Below, in pieces: positions 22,954 through 35,391 of a stretch of 64,000 nucleotides of DNA. The notes below the pieces were generated by a model. That model did no database searches. It had not been told where the DNA came from and worked only from the letters and a program-made list of their open reading frames with translations. Source of the DNA: Ovis canadensis (Eukaryota; Chordata; Mammalia; Artiodactyla; Bovidae); the NCBI RefSeq assembly GCF_042477335.2, contig NC_091249.1:50638001-50702000 (forward strand). Reading direction: 5' to 3'. The position numbers and the translations under genes were made by a program. Numbering within the stretch: the first letter of the stretch is position 1; each line of letters opens with the position of its first letter.

Positions 22954-23059
22954 GTTAAATCAAACCAAAAAATCCACCACACGCACTCCTATCTGCATTG
23001 CCTCTACCCTAGTTTATACTTGCATTTCAATATACTTTGAACTATATCAGTAACTGTAC

Positions 23060-23572
23060 CAGTGCTCCTGGTTTCAAGTCTCTCTCCTCTTTGATTTAGC
23101 CTTCTTAGTTTTTCCAGAATAATCTTTCTAGCAAAGATTTGATTGTGTCACTCATTAAGATTTTTTTGTTTGCTTTGTATTGATTAAACCAGCATGAAAT
23201 CTTTCTTTACTTCTCATGATCTGGCTCCTATTTCACTGTTCAACTCTATCATATTCTACCCTTTCTATTTCTATTCCAGGGATATTTTTTAGTTTCCCTA
23301 ACGTGACATTCTTTCTCATTCCTCTATGCTTCTGTGCATATTCCCCTGTTCTGAAACACCTCCTTCCACCAGTTTCAGCTCAGAACTTTGATATCCTGAG
23401 TCCCCTGGAACACTTGGATTTGTTTACTACTGGTATATGGTCATTGTCATAATCTAATTATTTACAAGTCTTTTTACGCCACAAACTTATTGGGGATCAG
23501 AACTGTGATTTCTTTGTGGTGCTTGCCACATGATGTCAGTTACTGTTTGTTGAGTGAATTTAATAATTCACC
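23060..23572 (+). mobile_element. L2 LINE 3' region
   Basis: L2-like text: 'catgatctggctcctatttc', 'acacctccttccaccagttt', and the terminal 'tactgtttgttgagtgaatt'. Confidence 0.6.
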
Positions 23573-23599
23573 AGAAACTCCACTTCCCAGAAGGGTTTT

Positions 23600-23752
23600 G
23601 TTGTAGTGGTGTGCTTGTCTAGTTGTGCTCAGTCTTATCTCCCAAGGCGTGTGGAATCTTAGTTCCTTGACTAGGATCGAGCCTATGTCTTATGTATTTG
23701 AAGGTGGATTCTTAACCACTGAATTAACCAGGGACTTAATCAGGGAAGTCCC
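23600..23752 (-). mobile_element. CHR-type SINE, antisense, eroded
   Basis: Ends 'ggattcttaaccactgaatt' and 'cagggaagtccc' with an internal local duplication of the terminal phrase. Confidence 0.65.
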
Positions 23753-23939
23753 ACTGCATTTGTTCCTGATGTTTATCTCTCTTTGTTAAAGCAATTCCTG
23801 CGGCTTTAAGTATCCCTTTTTTAGGAGGAAGGGAAAAATAAAAAAAAATCAATTTATTTGATTCCTAGAAAACAAAGTAATCTGATTGTAGTACTTCAGA
23901 ACCTTTTAATCAAGTTGAAGTTCATCTCACATCAAAAAT

Positions 23940-25240
23940 GTGTTTTTCCTCCAGTTTTTAAAACATGGTAAAATACATAGAAAATTTACCATCTTAGCAA
24001 TTTTAAGTATACAATTTAGTAATAGCAAAGACATCTGTAATGTTGTGCAACCATTATCATTCATCTTCATAACTCCTTTCATCTTGTGAAATTGAAATTA
24101 CACCTATTAGACAGTAACTCCCATTTCCGCCTTCCTCTAGCCCAGGGCAGCCACCAGTTTACTATCTTTCGCTATGATTTTGAGTGCTCCAAATACTTTA
24201 TAGAAGTGGAATCATGTAGTAGTTGTCGTCTTATGACTGGCTTGTTTTTCTTAGCATAACATTCTCAAAGTTCATCCTTCTTGTAGGATATTGCAAAAGT
24301 TTCTTCTTTTTAAAGGCTGAATAATACTCCATTTTACGTATACATACATTTTGCTCATTTGCCTTATCTGGCAATGGACACTGGATTATTTCCCGTCTTA
24401 GCTGCTGTGGACAGTACTGTGAGCGTGGGTGCACAGGTGTCTCTTCACGACCGCGTTTATTTCGGGTACACACGCGGAAGGGGAATCGCTGTGTCATATG
24501 ATTGTTCTGTTTTTGATTTATTGATGAGCTGCACATTGTTTTCCACAGTTGCTGTAACATTTTACATTCCCACCAGTGGTGCACAAGGGTTCTAGTTTCA
24601 CCACATCCTGGCCAGCACTTTTCATTTCCTGTTTTTTTCAGTACTAGCCACACTAACAGGTGTTAAGTGGTACCTTATAGTTTTGATTTGCATTTCCCTA
24701 ATGATTGGTGATGTTGAACATCTTTTCATGTGTTTGTTGGTTATTTGTGTATCTTCTTTGCCAAAATGTCTGGTCAAGTCCTTTGCCTAATCAAGTTGTG
24801 TTTTTGTTGTTGTTTTAAGAGTTCTCTATATTCTGAGTATTAATTCCTTATCAAATACATAATTCACAAACATATTCTCTCATTCTGGGGTTGTCTTTTT
24901 ACTCTGGATAGTGTCTTTTGTTGTACAAATTTTAAAAATTGTCACAAAGTCCAGTTTGTCTCTTTCGTTTTCTTGCCTGTGCCTTTTGGTGTCACTTTGA
25001 AGAAATCGTTTCTAGGACTTCCCTGGTGGTCCACTGGTTAAGGCTCTGAACTTCAAATCAGGGTCCACAGGGAACTAAGATCCTTCATGCGGTGCAGCCA
25101 ATTTAAAAAAGCAAAAGAAAAATCATTCCCAAATCGAGTGTCAGGAAGTTTTTAGCTTATGTTTTTCCCTACGTGTTACATATATATAGCTTTAGGTTTT
25201 ACTTTTGGGTCTTGGATCCATTTTGAGTTAATTTTTATAG
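23940..25240 (-). mobile_element. L1 3' half, antisense, with nested CHR SINE (25016-25118, +)
   Basis: Antisense L1. The - strand frame 24231-24653 (140 codons) carries the ORF2 C-terminal pattern [20 protein letters not shown] and KMEYYSAFKKKK. The sense CHR insertion is bounded by similar AGAAATCGTTTC / AGAAAAATCATTCC. Confidence 0.75.
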
Positions 25241-25245
25241 ATGGT

Positions 25246-25440
25246 GGGCTTCCCTGGTGGCTCGGATGACAGAGAATCAGCCTGCAGTGTGGGATACCTG
25301 GATTCAGTCCCAGGGGAAGATCCCCTGGAGGAGGGCATGGCAACCCGCTCCAGTATTCTTCCCTGGAGAATCTCCATGGACAGAGGAGCCTGGTGGGCTA
25401 CAGCCCATGGGGTTGCAAAGAGTCAGACATGACTGAGCAC
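25246..25440 (+). mobile_element. Bov-tA SINE
   Basis: Sense copy from 'gggcttccctggtggctcgg' to 'gtcagacatgactgagcac'. Confidence 0.9.
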
Positions 25441-25499
25441 ATGGTGTTAGGTAAATGAGTAGGAAAAGCAACTCCTCTTTGTTTCTCCTTTACTCTAAA

Positions 25500-26490
25500 C
25501 AGATGTGTGGGTTTTCCACACATCAAGCAGTTCTCCCAGATTCAATTTAGTTCTGTTTGGACACTGTCTGCCTGAAGTTAGCATCAGATCCCACAAGTTA
25601 AGCAGTCAGCCCCACAGGACTGCCCTCACTTCCAGTGCCACCTGAGCTTCTTACTGACCAGCTATAAATTCGGGTTCACATGACCCCCATTTGGGGTTTG
25701 ATAATTGGCTAGAATGGTTCACAGACCTCAGGGATTCACTTTTGTTTATTGATTTATTACAAAAGATATAATAAAGGATACAGAAAAACGACCAGATAAA
25801 GAGACATGTAGGACAAGGTCCGGAAGGGTCCCAAGTGCAGGGCAGCTTCTGTCCCAGAGAAGCTGGGATACGCCATCCTCCTGGCATGTAGATGGCCTAA
25901 TCTCTGAATCTCGTACTAGTAGGGTATTATTTATGGAGGCTTTATTGCTTAGGCACAACTGACTATTAACACCATTTCCAGCTCCTCTCTGGAGATTGGG
26001 AGGTAGGGCTAAAATTTTTTTTTTTTTTAATTCTTTATGTATCTGGCTGCCTCAGATCTTATTGCAGTGCACAGGCTCTAGTGTACCCAAGCTTATCTGT
26101 TGCATATGGGACCTTAGTTCCCTGCAGATTCTTAACCACTGTACCAGTAGGGAAGTTCTGGGGCTGAAAATTGAAGTTTCTAATCACGGTTTTTCTGTCT
26201 GATGACCAGTCCCTATCCAAGAGTCACCTTATCAGAGCAAAAGACAAGGTTGTCATCCAAGAAATTCCAAGGGATTTCGGATGTCTCTCAGGAATCAGGG
26301 TCAAAAAACAAATATTAGAACACAAGATGCTCCTAGTGTTCTTATCACATAGGAAATTACAACAGTTTTGGACACTCTGAGTCAGGAACTGGGATCAAAA
26401 ACTAAATGTTAGAACGCGAGCCTTGTGGTATTTGCAACAAGCTGTATGTCAGGAACTGGGGGCCGGAGACCAGTGCATATGTATGTCAGT
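25500..26490 (-). mobile_element. Probable solo LTR (ERVL/MaLR-like), antisense, with nested CHR SINE
   Basis: Text such as 'ggctagaatggttcacagac', 'aaggtccggaagggtcccaa' and 'gtccctatccaagagtcacc' matches a mammalian LTR family read backwards. No internal viral genes are present. A CHR SINE (about 26010-26158) sits inside, bounded by GGGCTAAAATT / GGGCTGAAAATT. A 'tcaggaa(t/c)...ttagaac' stretch is duplicated at about 26288 and 26383. Confidence 0.5.
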
Positions 26491-26494
26491 CTTC

Positions 26495-27055
26495 ATGTCT
26501 GTGCCACACTATTTTGATTGCTGTAACTTTATAGTAAGTTTTGAAATCAGGAGGTGTGAGTCCTCTATCTTTGTTCTTCTTTTTCAAGATTATTTTTGGC
26601 TTTTCAGGGTCCCTTGAGATTCCATATGAGTTTGGGTATTGGTTTTTCTATTTTGGCACCCAAAAAAAAGATCATTGAGATTTTGATAGGGATTGCTTTG
26701 AATCTGTAGCTGACTTTGGGTTGTATTGACCTTTTAACAGTACTAAGTCTTCCAATCCATGAACACTGGGTGTCTTTCCATTTATGTAGATCTTTTAATT
26801 TCTTTCAGTAGTGTTTTGTAGTTTTAATTTTATAAGTCTTTTATCTCCTCAATTAATTCCCAAGTATTTTATTCTTTTTGATGCCATTATTGATGGAATT
26901 GTCTTCTTACTTCCCTCTTTAGAGTATTCATTGTTAGTGTAAAGAAATGCAACTGAAACTTCTATGTTGACTTTTATCATGCTACTTTGTTTGATTCATT
27001 TTTTAGTTCTAACAGGGATTGGGGAGATCTTTAGGGTTTCCGTATATAGGAAGTT
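26495..27055 (-). mobile_element. L1 ORF2 fragment, antisense
   Basis: 'tcaggaggtgtgagtcctct', 'ttatttttggcttttcaggg', 'ggattgctttgaatctgtag': typical antisense ORF2 text. Confidence 0.7.
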
Positions 27056-27059
27056 ATGT

Positions 27060-28495
27060 CTCAATTGATTTTAATAGATAGCTATCATACAAAGTAGTTT
27101 CTCAAACCACAGTGTGATTAAGATAGAAATTGATAACAGAAATAAAATTGAAAATTTCATGAATTTATGTAAATAGCACACTTAACCAATGGATGAAATA
27201 AATAATCACAAGGAAAAGTAGAAAATATGTAGAGAGGAATGAGAATGAAAATACAATGTGCCAAAGCTTACAGGATGCAGCAAACAGTGCTTGGGGAGTG
27301 ATAGGGGGCATTTGTAGCTTTTAAACATGAATGTTAAAAAACACAAAAGATCTTACATTTTAAAAAGTAATAATAAAAGGTCTTCCTGGCATTTCAGTGG
27401 TTAAGATTCCATGCTTCAGTGCATGGGGCACAGGTTCGATCCCTGATCAGGGAACTAAGATCCTGCATGCTGCCAAAATTCAAAATATAGTGTAGTACGG
27501 TACAGTACAATACCAGAAGATTTCAGATAAACAACCTAACTTTATAATTTAAGAAACTAGAAGGGGAAGAACAGACTAAACTCAGAGCTAGTGGAAGGAA
27601 GGAAATGTAAAGGAGAGAGCCTAAGTAAACAGCAGAGAGAATAGCAAAATAAGACTGAAAATCAGTGAAATCAAAAATTGGTCCTTTGAAATCAACAAAA
27701 TTGACAAACTTTTTAGCTAGGTGGAATGAGGAAAAAAGAGAGAAGATTCAAATTACTAAAACCAGAAAGGAAAATGGGGGAACTTCCCCAGTGGCTTGGT
27801 GGTTAGGGCTCTGCTCTTCCACTGAAGGGATCATGAGTTCAGTCCCTGGTTGGGAAACTAGGATCCCGCATGTCCCACGGCCAAAAGAAAAAAAAAGAAA
27901 TGGAGACATTACCAATTCTGTTTAAAAAAATGTTTTGAAGTGAGTACTGTGAACAATTGAATGCCAACAAATTAGATTACCTAGATGAGATAGACAAATT
28001 CCAAGAAATACAAAACCTACCAAGACTAAGTCACAAAGAAATAGAAAATCTGAATAGACCTGTAACTAGTAAGGAGATTGAATCCATAGTTAAAACTCTC
28101 CCAACAAAGAAAAGCCTTGGACCCAGCAGCTTCACTGGTGAATTGAACCAAACATTTGAAGAACTGAAAAGGAGGGGAACACATTCTAAGTCATTCTTTG
28201 AGGGCAGCATTAGCCTGATACTCAAATACTACTAGAAAACTACAGACCAATATCCCTTATGAACATTAATGCAAAAATCCTCAAGCAAATACTACCAAAC
28301 TGAATTCAACAGCATATTGAAAGGAGTATACACCATGACCAATGGGATATATCTCTGGAATGCAGAAGTGGTTCAATATATGAACCAATCTGCATAATAC
28401 TTCACATTAAAAAACGAAGGGGAAAAATCCACATGGTCATCTTAATTGATGTACAAATGTCTTTCTTGTCCTCATAAACCAAGGTCCGTTATAAC
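27060..28495 (+). mobile_element. L1 ORF2 fragment, sense, with two nested CHR SINEs
   Basis: Sense L1 ORF2 up to the reverse transcriptase domain. The frame 27957-28235 includes LNRPVTSKEIESIVKTLPTK and ELNQTFEELKRRG. CHR SINEs lie at about 27378-27480 and 27781-27901; the latter is bounded by AAATGGGGG / AAATGGAGAC. Coding capacity is lost. Confidence 0.8.
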
Positions 28496-28499
28496 ATTC

Positions 28500-28593
28500 T
28501 CAGAATCCCAGGGACAGAGGAGCCTGGTGGGCTGCCGTCTATGGGGTCGCACAGAGTCAGACATGACTGAAGTGACTTAGCAGCAGCAGCATG
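28500..28593 (+). mobile_element. Bov-A2 3' fragment
   Basis: 'gaatcccagggacagaggag' to 'cttagcagcagcagcatg', the end of a Bov-A2 unit only. Confidence 0.8.
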
Positions 28594-28597
28594 TTTC

Positions 28598-28750
28598 TTA
28601 AAAATAATAGCTAAATTGAGCATTGTACACTTACTCTTTACAACCTAGTGAGTTAATGAGTATTTTTATTTACATTTTGCCAGTAAAGAAACAGAAACTC
28701 AGAAAGATATTTAAGGGCACCAAGCTAGTGAATGGTAGAGTTAGAATGAA
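28598..28750 (+). mobile_element. MIR SINE
   Basis: 'taaagaaacagaaactcaga', 'accaagctagtgaatggtag': MIR core and 3' part. The stretch 28751-29534 is mostly unique, with a possible second MIR remnant near 29300. Confidence 0.6.
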
Positions 28751-29534
28751 GGATTGTTGAAGACGGGAGTGTCTTCTAAATTTCCGACAAAGTTCCATCC
28801 CTTATTCCACCTACTCGTAATTGCTTGGATAAATATTGTGGGTTTGTTTAAGAAGCTGCTATGTGTGTATGGTTAGCTCTTGATTCATATGGAACATTAA
28901 TTTGACATCTCTTGATTGTCTATACCTGTGGTTCACAAACAGTTCTGTAGGTTAACTCTTCAAACAGATATTAGTTTGAGTTCTTTAAAAAAAAAATCTC
29001 CTTTATGTGAAGTTAAAGGTGTTTGTTTGTTTGTTTGTTTTTTCCTTTTTAACTGAAGGCAGGAGTTTTCAAAGCCTTTTTAAAAAAATGTATTGGGAAT
29101 TTCCAGAAAGGAGATTTGATAAGCAGCATTTTCCAGTCTTACTTGACACCAAACTATATTTAAAGAATAAATCTATGCTGATTATTTGTTGACCCTAGGC
29201 ATAAAGGAAAATAATTTTATGTACATTTATGAGCTGTTACTTAGCTGCCTGTAGATACAATGAAGAAAGAAGAGACTGGGAATAAGACTGGATAGTTCTA
29301 CCATTCTCTTGCTCTGTGACTTGGGAAAGCTTGTTCACTTTGCTAAGCCTTAGTTTCCTTTTATGCAAAACAAAGGGGTTGAAATATTGTGTTCACTTTA
29401 TCATTTCTTTAATGTGAAAATAGAAAAAGAATTCCAGATGTTGTATTGTCAGTTGAACAAAAATTTTGTTGAAAATTTCCAAATTGAGAATTTATTGAAA
29501 ACTTCTTGTTTTTAACATGAATTAATTAAATAAT

Positions 29535-29760
29535 GGGAGGCAGTGTAGCATAGGAGACAACCTGGACTTCAGAGATTGTTACTCAAGGTTTTAATCTTGG
29601 CTGCACCACTTATTATTCTTAAATAAGGATATTCTTATACAGAGTACATGCCCTCTTGAATACTTGGGTTTCTCAGTGGTGGAAATGAGGGCTTTATGAC
29701 TTATAGTGCTTATTACATAGGAATAGGTGCTTAGTAAGTGGAATATGCAGGTATTTAATT
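29535..29760 (+). mobile_element. MIR SINE
   Basis: MIR start 'cagtgtagcataggagacaa', 'ttaatcttggctgcaccact', and the end 'aataggtgcttagtaagtgg'. Confidence 0.6.
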
Positions 29761-30040
29761 TGGTAAATCAGTAATTAAATGTAAATAATAAAGATTGAGT
29801 ATAAAAGCTTTAGTTACAGATTAGAACCTAGGTTGAAAGCCTAGCCTTTCACTTCCTGAAAGGACTTCACTTTCCATTTCTCCTGCTGCTACCAAAGAGG
29901 GCATATTGCTTATTGTATAAAGCAAAGCTATTTGTGTTGGAGGAAGGAGAGAATAGAGATCTCTGCTTTCTGCTAAGTTTCTCTCTGGGAATAACTGAAA
30001 ACAAAAGTTAAAATATGAATCCTCACTAGGAATAAAACTA

Positions 30041-31379
30041 CCATCAGTTCAATTCAGTCGCTCAGTCATGTCCGACTCTTTGCAGCCCCATGAATCGCAG
30101 CATACCAGGCCTCCCTCTCCATCACCAACTCCCGGAGTTTACTCAAACTCATGTCTGTCAAGTCGGTGATGCCATCCAGCCATCTCATCCTCTCTCGTCC
30201 CCTTCTGCTCCTGCCCCCAATCCCTCCCAGCATCAGAGTCTTTTCCAATGAATCAACTCTTCACATCAGGTGGCCAAAGTATTGGAGTTTCAGCTTCAAC
30301 ATCAGTCCTTCCAATGAACACCCAGGACTGATCTCCTTCAGAATGGACTGGATGGATCTCCTTGCAGTCCAAGGGACTCTCAGGAGTCTTCTCCGACACC
30401 ACAGTTCAAAAGCATCAATTCTTCGGCGCTCAGCTTTCTTCACAGTCCAACTCTCACATCCATACATGACCACAGGAAAAACCATAGCCTTGACTAGACG
30501 GACCTTTGTTGACAAAGTAATGTCTCTGCTTTTGAATATGCTGTCTAGGTTGGTCATAGCTTTTCTTCCAAGGAGTAACCGCCTTTTAATTTCATGGCTG
30601 CAGTCACCATCTGCAGTGATTTTGGAGCCTCCCTCCTCCCCCCACCCCCACCCCCCGCTGCCAAAAAGTCTGACACTGTTTCTACTGTTTCCCCATCTAT
30701 TTCCCATGAAGTGATGGGACCAGATGCCATGATCTTCATTTTCTGAATGTTGAGCTTTAAGCCAACTTTTTCACTCTCCTCTTTCACTTTCATCAAGAGG
30801 CTTTTTAGCTCCTCTTCACTTTCTGCCATAAGCGTGGTGTCATCTGCATATCTGAGGTTATTGATATTTCTCCCAGCAATCTTGATTCCAGCTTGTGCTT
30901 CTTCCAGCCCAGCGTTTCTCATGATGTACTCTGCATAGAAGTTAAATAAGCAGGGTGACAATATACAGCCTTGACATACTCCTTTTTCTATTTGGAACCA
31001 GTCTGTTGTTCCATGTCCAGTTCTAACTGTTGCTTCCTGACTTGCATACAGGTTTCTCAAGAGGCAGGTCATGTGGTCTGGTATTCCCATCTCTATCACA
31101 TTTTATTGTTTGTTGTGATCCACACAGTCAAAGGCTTTGGCATAGTCAATAAAGCAGAAATAGATGTTTTTCTGGAACTCTCTTGCTTTTTCCATGATCC
31201 AGCGGATGTTGGCAATTTGATTTCTGGTTCCTCTGCCTTTTCTAAAACTAGCTTGAACATCTGGAAGTTCACGGTTCACATATTGCTGAAGCCTGGCTTG
31301 GAGAATTTTGAGCATTACATTACTAGCGTGTGAGATGAGTGCAATTGTGCGGTAGTTTGAGCATTCTTTAGCATTGCCT
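30041..31379 (-). mobile_element. BovB LINE, 3' 1.3 kb, antisense
   Basis: Little-diverged antisense BovB from 'cagttcaattcagtcgctca' to 'gagcattctttagcattgcc'. The - strand frame 30554-31099 (181 codons) keeps the reverse transcriptase motif C, LRYADDTTLMAESEEELKS. A C-rich expansion near 30636-30660 disrupts the frame downstream. The 5' end is truncated and abuts an L1 fragment. Confidence 0.92.
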
Positions 31380-32035
31380 ATACGACCCAACAGTCCCACT
31401 ACTGGCCATATACCCTGAGGAAACCAGAATTGAGAAAGACGAATGTACCTCAGTGTTCATTGTGGCACTATTTACAGTAGCTAGAACATGGAAGCAACCT
31501 AGAAGTTCATTGGCAGATGAATGGATAAGGAAGTTGTGGTACGTATACACAGTGGAATATTACTCAGGTATTAAAAAAAGGGAATGCATTTGAGTCAGTT
31601 TCAATGAGATGGATGAACCTAAAGCCTATTATACAGAGTGAAGTAGTCAGAAAAAGACAGGTATCATATATTAACACGTATATATGGAATCTAGAAAGAT
31701 GGCACCAGCTATCCTATGTGCAGGGCAGCACAGGAGACACAGACATAATGAACAGGCTTTTGGACTCAGTGGGAGAAGGAGAGGGTGGAGTGATTTGAGA
31801 GTATAGCATTGAAACATATATTAGCATATGTAAAATAGATAGGCAGTTGGAGTTTGATGTATGATGCAGGGAACCCAAAGCAAGAGCTCTGTTACAACCG
31901 GGGTGAGGTGGGGAGTGAGGGGGATTCAGAAGGGAAGGGACACATGTATGCCTGTGGCCAGTTTGAGTTGATGTATAGCAAAAACCATTAAAATATTGTA
32001 ATTTTCCTCCAATTAAATACTTTAAAAAAAGTATC
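31380..32035 (+). mobile_element. Ruminant L1 3' end, sense, 5'-truncated
   Basis: From 'acccaacagtcccactactg' through 'atggataaggaagttgtggt' to 'ttttcctccaattaaatact' and a short A tail. It meets BovB at its own truncated 5' end, so two 5' truncations face each other. Confidence 0.85.
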
Positions 32036-32526
32036 CTCAACAAGCTAGAGCCAACAAGCCAAGTAAAATTTAGAGAGTACTTAGATTTCAACTGAGATTT
32101 TGCCCCAACCTCCTCCAGTGTTTGTTAGTTATAAACAGATGAGATGTGGAAAGAAACACTTCTTAGAAAAGCACTCTATAGTGATTACGTTAGAGTGATT
32201 AACTCTAGTTGCCCAGTCCCTTTCCAAGTAGTTGAATGATATATCTGGTTGTGATACCTTCCTTGAGTTACACTTAAGCAAGAGATGAAGGATCAGAATA
32301 TTTCAGAGGTAGGTTGCCAAGTGATGTTGACATCCTGTTATCAACTGACTTGGGAAAGGAGGAAATCAGACCAAGGCTGGAGTAGAAGGATATCGAATAG
32401 TTCACACACTTCCCTCTGATCTCCATTATGCATTTTGTTGTTTAGAGATTGATTGGAGTTCCGGGTGTTTTTTGCCCTAATGATAAATAATGCCTTTCTC
32501 CTACTAATGCTGTCAGTCTGTTGTTA

Positions 32527-32741
32527 CTGTTGTTGAGTTGCTAAGTCCTCTCCAACTCTCTGCAACGCCATGGACTATAGCCGGTATACCAGGCTCCTCT
32601 GTCCATTGGGTGTTTCAGGCAAGAATACTGGACTGGGTTGCTGTTTCTTTCTCCAGGGGATCTTCTTGAACCAGGTATCGAACCCTGGTCTCCTGCACTG
32701 GAGGTTGATTTTTTTTTTTTTTTTAACCACTGAGCCACCTT
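32527..32741 (-). mobile_element. Bov-tA SINE, antisense
   Basis: 'gttgagttgctaagtcctct' to 'aaccactgagccacc', with a T16 tract inside the tRNA-like head. Confidence 0.85.
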
Positions 32742-33398
32742 CTGTTACATTTGTATAAATTAATGAAACTAAGTGTAGCATTTGTGCTACATCCTTGCTG
32801 GGGGCAGTTCCTGGAAGAGGAATTAGCTCTGGCCGGGAGGAGGAAGGGAGAGACCATCTTGGAACCAGGGATGATTGTCAGTAAGACAGACTTGGGCAAA
32901 CCTGCCCGAGTAGGGGATTTGTGGTAGACACTGGTCCTGAAAGATTAGAGGGTGCCAAAGTTAAAATTTTCTACATATTGAAGCTATTTTGCCAATGCCA
33001 TCTCATGTCACCTCAGATGTCAGTAGATCTGAATGTAAAAGCAAAATTCTGAAGAGCAAGCCAGTTAGGTGAGATTACAGATTTAGTTGACCTTCAGTGA
33101 GCACTTACTGTGTACCTGAATTAGTGTGGAGTGTCTTTCACATAATTCTTTTTTAAAGAGTCTTGATATTCTCAACTGATACTGGGTATGATGATACCCA
33201 TAGGATTGTTGAGGAAAATATATAATTCCTTACACAAAGTAATAGTGAAAAGAACAGTACTTAAAAACTAGAGAGGGATGAAGTAAAAGTTGATCGCTGA
33301 CATGAGAACAGTGTTTGTTTAAATATTTTCTGCTGTTTGCTAAGGTACTGCACTGGATCTAGGGGATATAGAGAGAAGTGGGTCTCTTTTCAAAAGAA
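32742..33398. other. Unique intron 1 stretch
   Basis: I see no gene and no clear repeat here, apart from a weak MIR-like phrase near 33095 ('gtgagcacttactgtgtacc'). Confidence 0.45.
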
Positions 33399-33408
33399 AG
33401 TTCCTTTT

Positions 33409-33713
33409 TAAAAATCATTTACTTATTTGACTGCACTTGGTCTTCGTTGCTTTGCTCAGGCTTTCTCTAGTTGTGGCAAACAGGGCTATTCCTCTTGTGG
33501 TGTGCCAGCTTCTCGTTGCAGTGGCTTCTTTTGTTGCAGAGCAGAGGCTCTCGGGTGCGCAGGCTTCAGTAGTTGTGGCTTGCGGGCTCTAGAGCACGGG
33601 CTTAATAGTTGTGGCTCACGTGCTTAGTTGCTCTTCGCCATGAAAGATCTTCCCGGACGAGGGATCGAACCCATGTCCCCTGCATTGGCAGACAGATTCT
33701 TATGCTTTGTGCC
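33409..33713 (-). mobile_element. CHR-2-type SINE, antisense
   Basis: Long CHR SINE in inverted orientation, with perfect AGTTCCTTTT at 33399-33408 and 33714-33723. Confidence 0.9.
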
Positions 33714-33738
33714 AGTTCCTTTTAAGAGAGAGTTACAG

Positions 33739-34090
33739 GAACCTCCCTGGTGGCTCAATGGTAAAGAATCTGCCTGCCAATGCAGGAGACAATGGGTTTG
33801 ATCTCTGGTCCAGGAAGATGTCACATGATTCTGAGCAGCTAAGCCAGTGTGCCACAACTATTGAGCCTGCACTTTAGAACCTGGGAGCCGCAACTATTGA
33901 GCCCACATGCTGCACCTGCTGAAGCCTGTGTGCCTGGGAACCATGCTTCACAGTAAGAGAGGCCACTGGGGTGAGAGGGCCACAAACCGCACCTAGGGAG
34001 TAGCCTCGGCTGGTGGCAGCTGAAGAGAAACCCACGCAGCAGCGGAGACCCAGCAGGCCCAAAATAATAAATGAAGGAATAAAATTTAAA
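33739..34090 (+). mobile_element. CHR-2-type SINE, sense
   Basis: Starts 'ggaacctccctggtggctca', has the '(c)cacaactattgagcc' modules and an A-rich end. It is bounded by AGAGAGTTACAG / AAGAGAATTACAG. It forms an inverted pair with the element 25 bp to its left. Confidence 0.85.
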
Positions 34091-34910
34091 CAAGAGAATT
34101 ACAGCCTGTTGGGTTCTAAAGAAATCAGTTTGGGAGGAGCTTGAAGCCAATAACTGAAGTTATTAAATATAACGTTCCCTCAGCTTCTCTGTTTTACTTC
34201 TCTTCTTTATGTGCTTACAGCTAAATGTGTTGGAGGTGAGGAGAGAATTGGTAGCAAAGCTTATGTAGTGTCTCAACCTATACCTGTTACAGTCTTTCTT
34301 TTTGAAGAAAGCTGGCATTGCAAAACTTAATTGGCATGAAATGATTATTGGCTTGAGACATACTTAGCTTTTGACTCACATTGAAACCAACCCTAATCAG
34401 TGTAAATTGGAATGGTCCTTTTAAAGTGCATTTTAGTGTGTTTTAGCAGTATGTATCAAGAACATAAAAATATGTACATTCCTTGGCCTGTAATTTTTAG
34501 CTGGATCCTCAGGGGGAAATCCTCAATACAGAGAAGTTTTATAAACAGAAGTGTTCATGAGAATGCTGTCTTAATAGCAAAAAGTCAGAAGCACTTATAG
34601 CATCTGTATGTCAATTGTTTTTGCCAATTGACATATTATATGACAATTAAAATGATTATGAACTTTAATTCTTAAGGGAATATTCTACAAATAGGTATTT
34701 TTAACTACTAGTTTAGCCTCTAGTTAGAATATTTGGAGTTTAATTTTTCAAAAAAAACTCAGGGTATTAATGTACAGTGAACTTTGGTGAGAATGTCTAG
34801 AGAGTTTCACTTAATAGCTATGATTATTGAAGCTTACCCTAAAAGGTCTTTTTAACTTGGACAGCCTTTTTCTGTAACCTTTTAAGCCCTTACTGTGTAC
34901 CAGGGGGAGG

Positions 34911-35074
34911 CGTGTGTGCATGCGTGCACATGTGCTCACTCAGTTTTGTCTGGCTTCTTTGAGACACCATGGACTGTAGCCCACCAGGCTCATCTGTCCA
35001 TGGAATTTTCCAGGCAAAAATACTGGAGTGGGTTGCCATTTCCTTCTCCAGAGGATCTTTCTGACTGAGGGATC
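34911..35074 (-). mobile_element. Bov-tA SINE, antisense, truncated
   Basis: 'gtgctcactcagttttgtct' to 'gatctttctgactgagggat'; the tRNA-like head is missing. Confidence 0.82.
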
Positions 35075-35391
35075 TAAATTGCATCTATTGTGTGCAAGGT
35101 ACTGGGGAGCATTATATAGAGATGAATCACATTCCTTGCTCTTAAGGAGCCTGCATCCTGTAATAAAGCAGTAGAATGAGTGTAAATAGCCATAATAGAT
35201 GATAGAAAATGATAGGTGTATAAGAGAGGTAGAAAATATTTTTGGTATAGACCCAGTGGTCATTCATACCTTGAGAAGAAGGTAAAAGTAAAGTCCAGTT
35301 CTTAAGGAGAATATGTAGAGAAGTGGAACCCTGACATCCCGGTTCTCTGCAGTGGATGGCAAAGAAATCAAAGTTAAAGGAGATTCTATTA

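Noticed and set aside
24231..24653. 140-codon - strand frame as a new gene
   Set aside because: It carries the L1 ORF2 C-terminal pattern (WWECKM, EYYSAFKK) and lies in an antisense L1.
30151..30714. 187-codon + strand frame (and similar ones at 12259, 22406, 50110)
   Set aside because: They are the antisense of BovB reverse transcriptase; the family protein is on the - strand.
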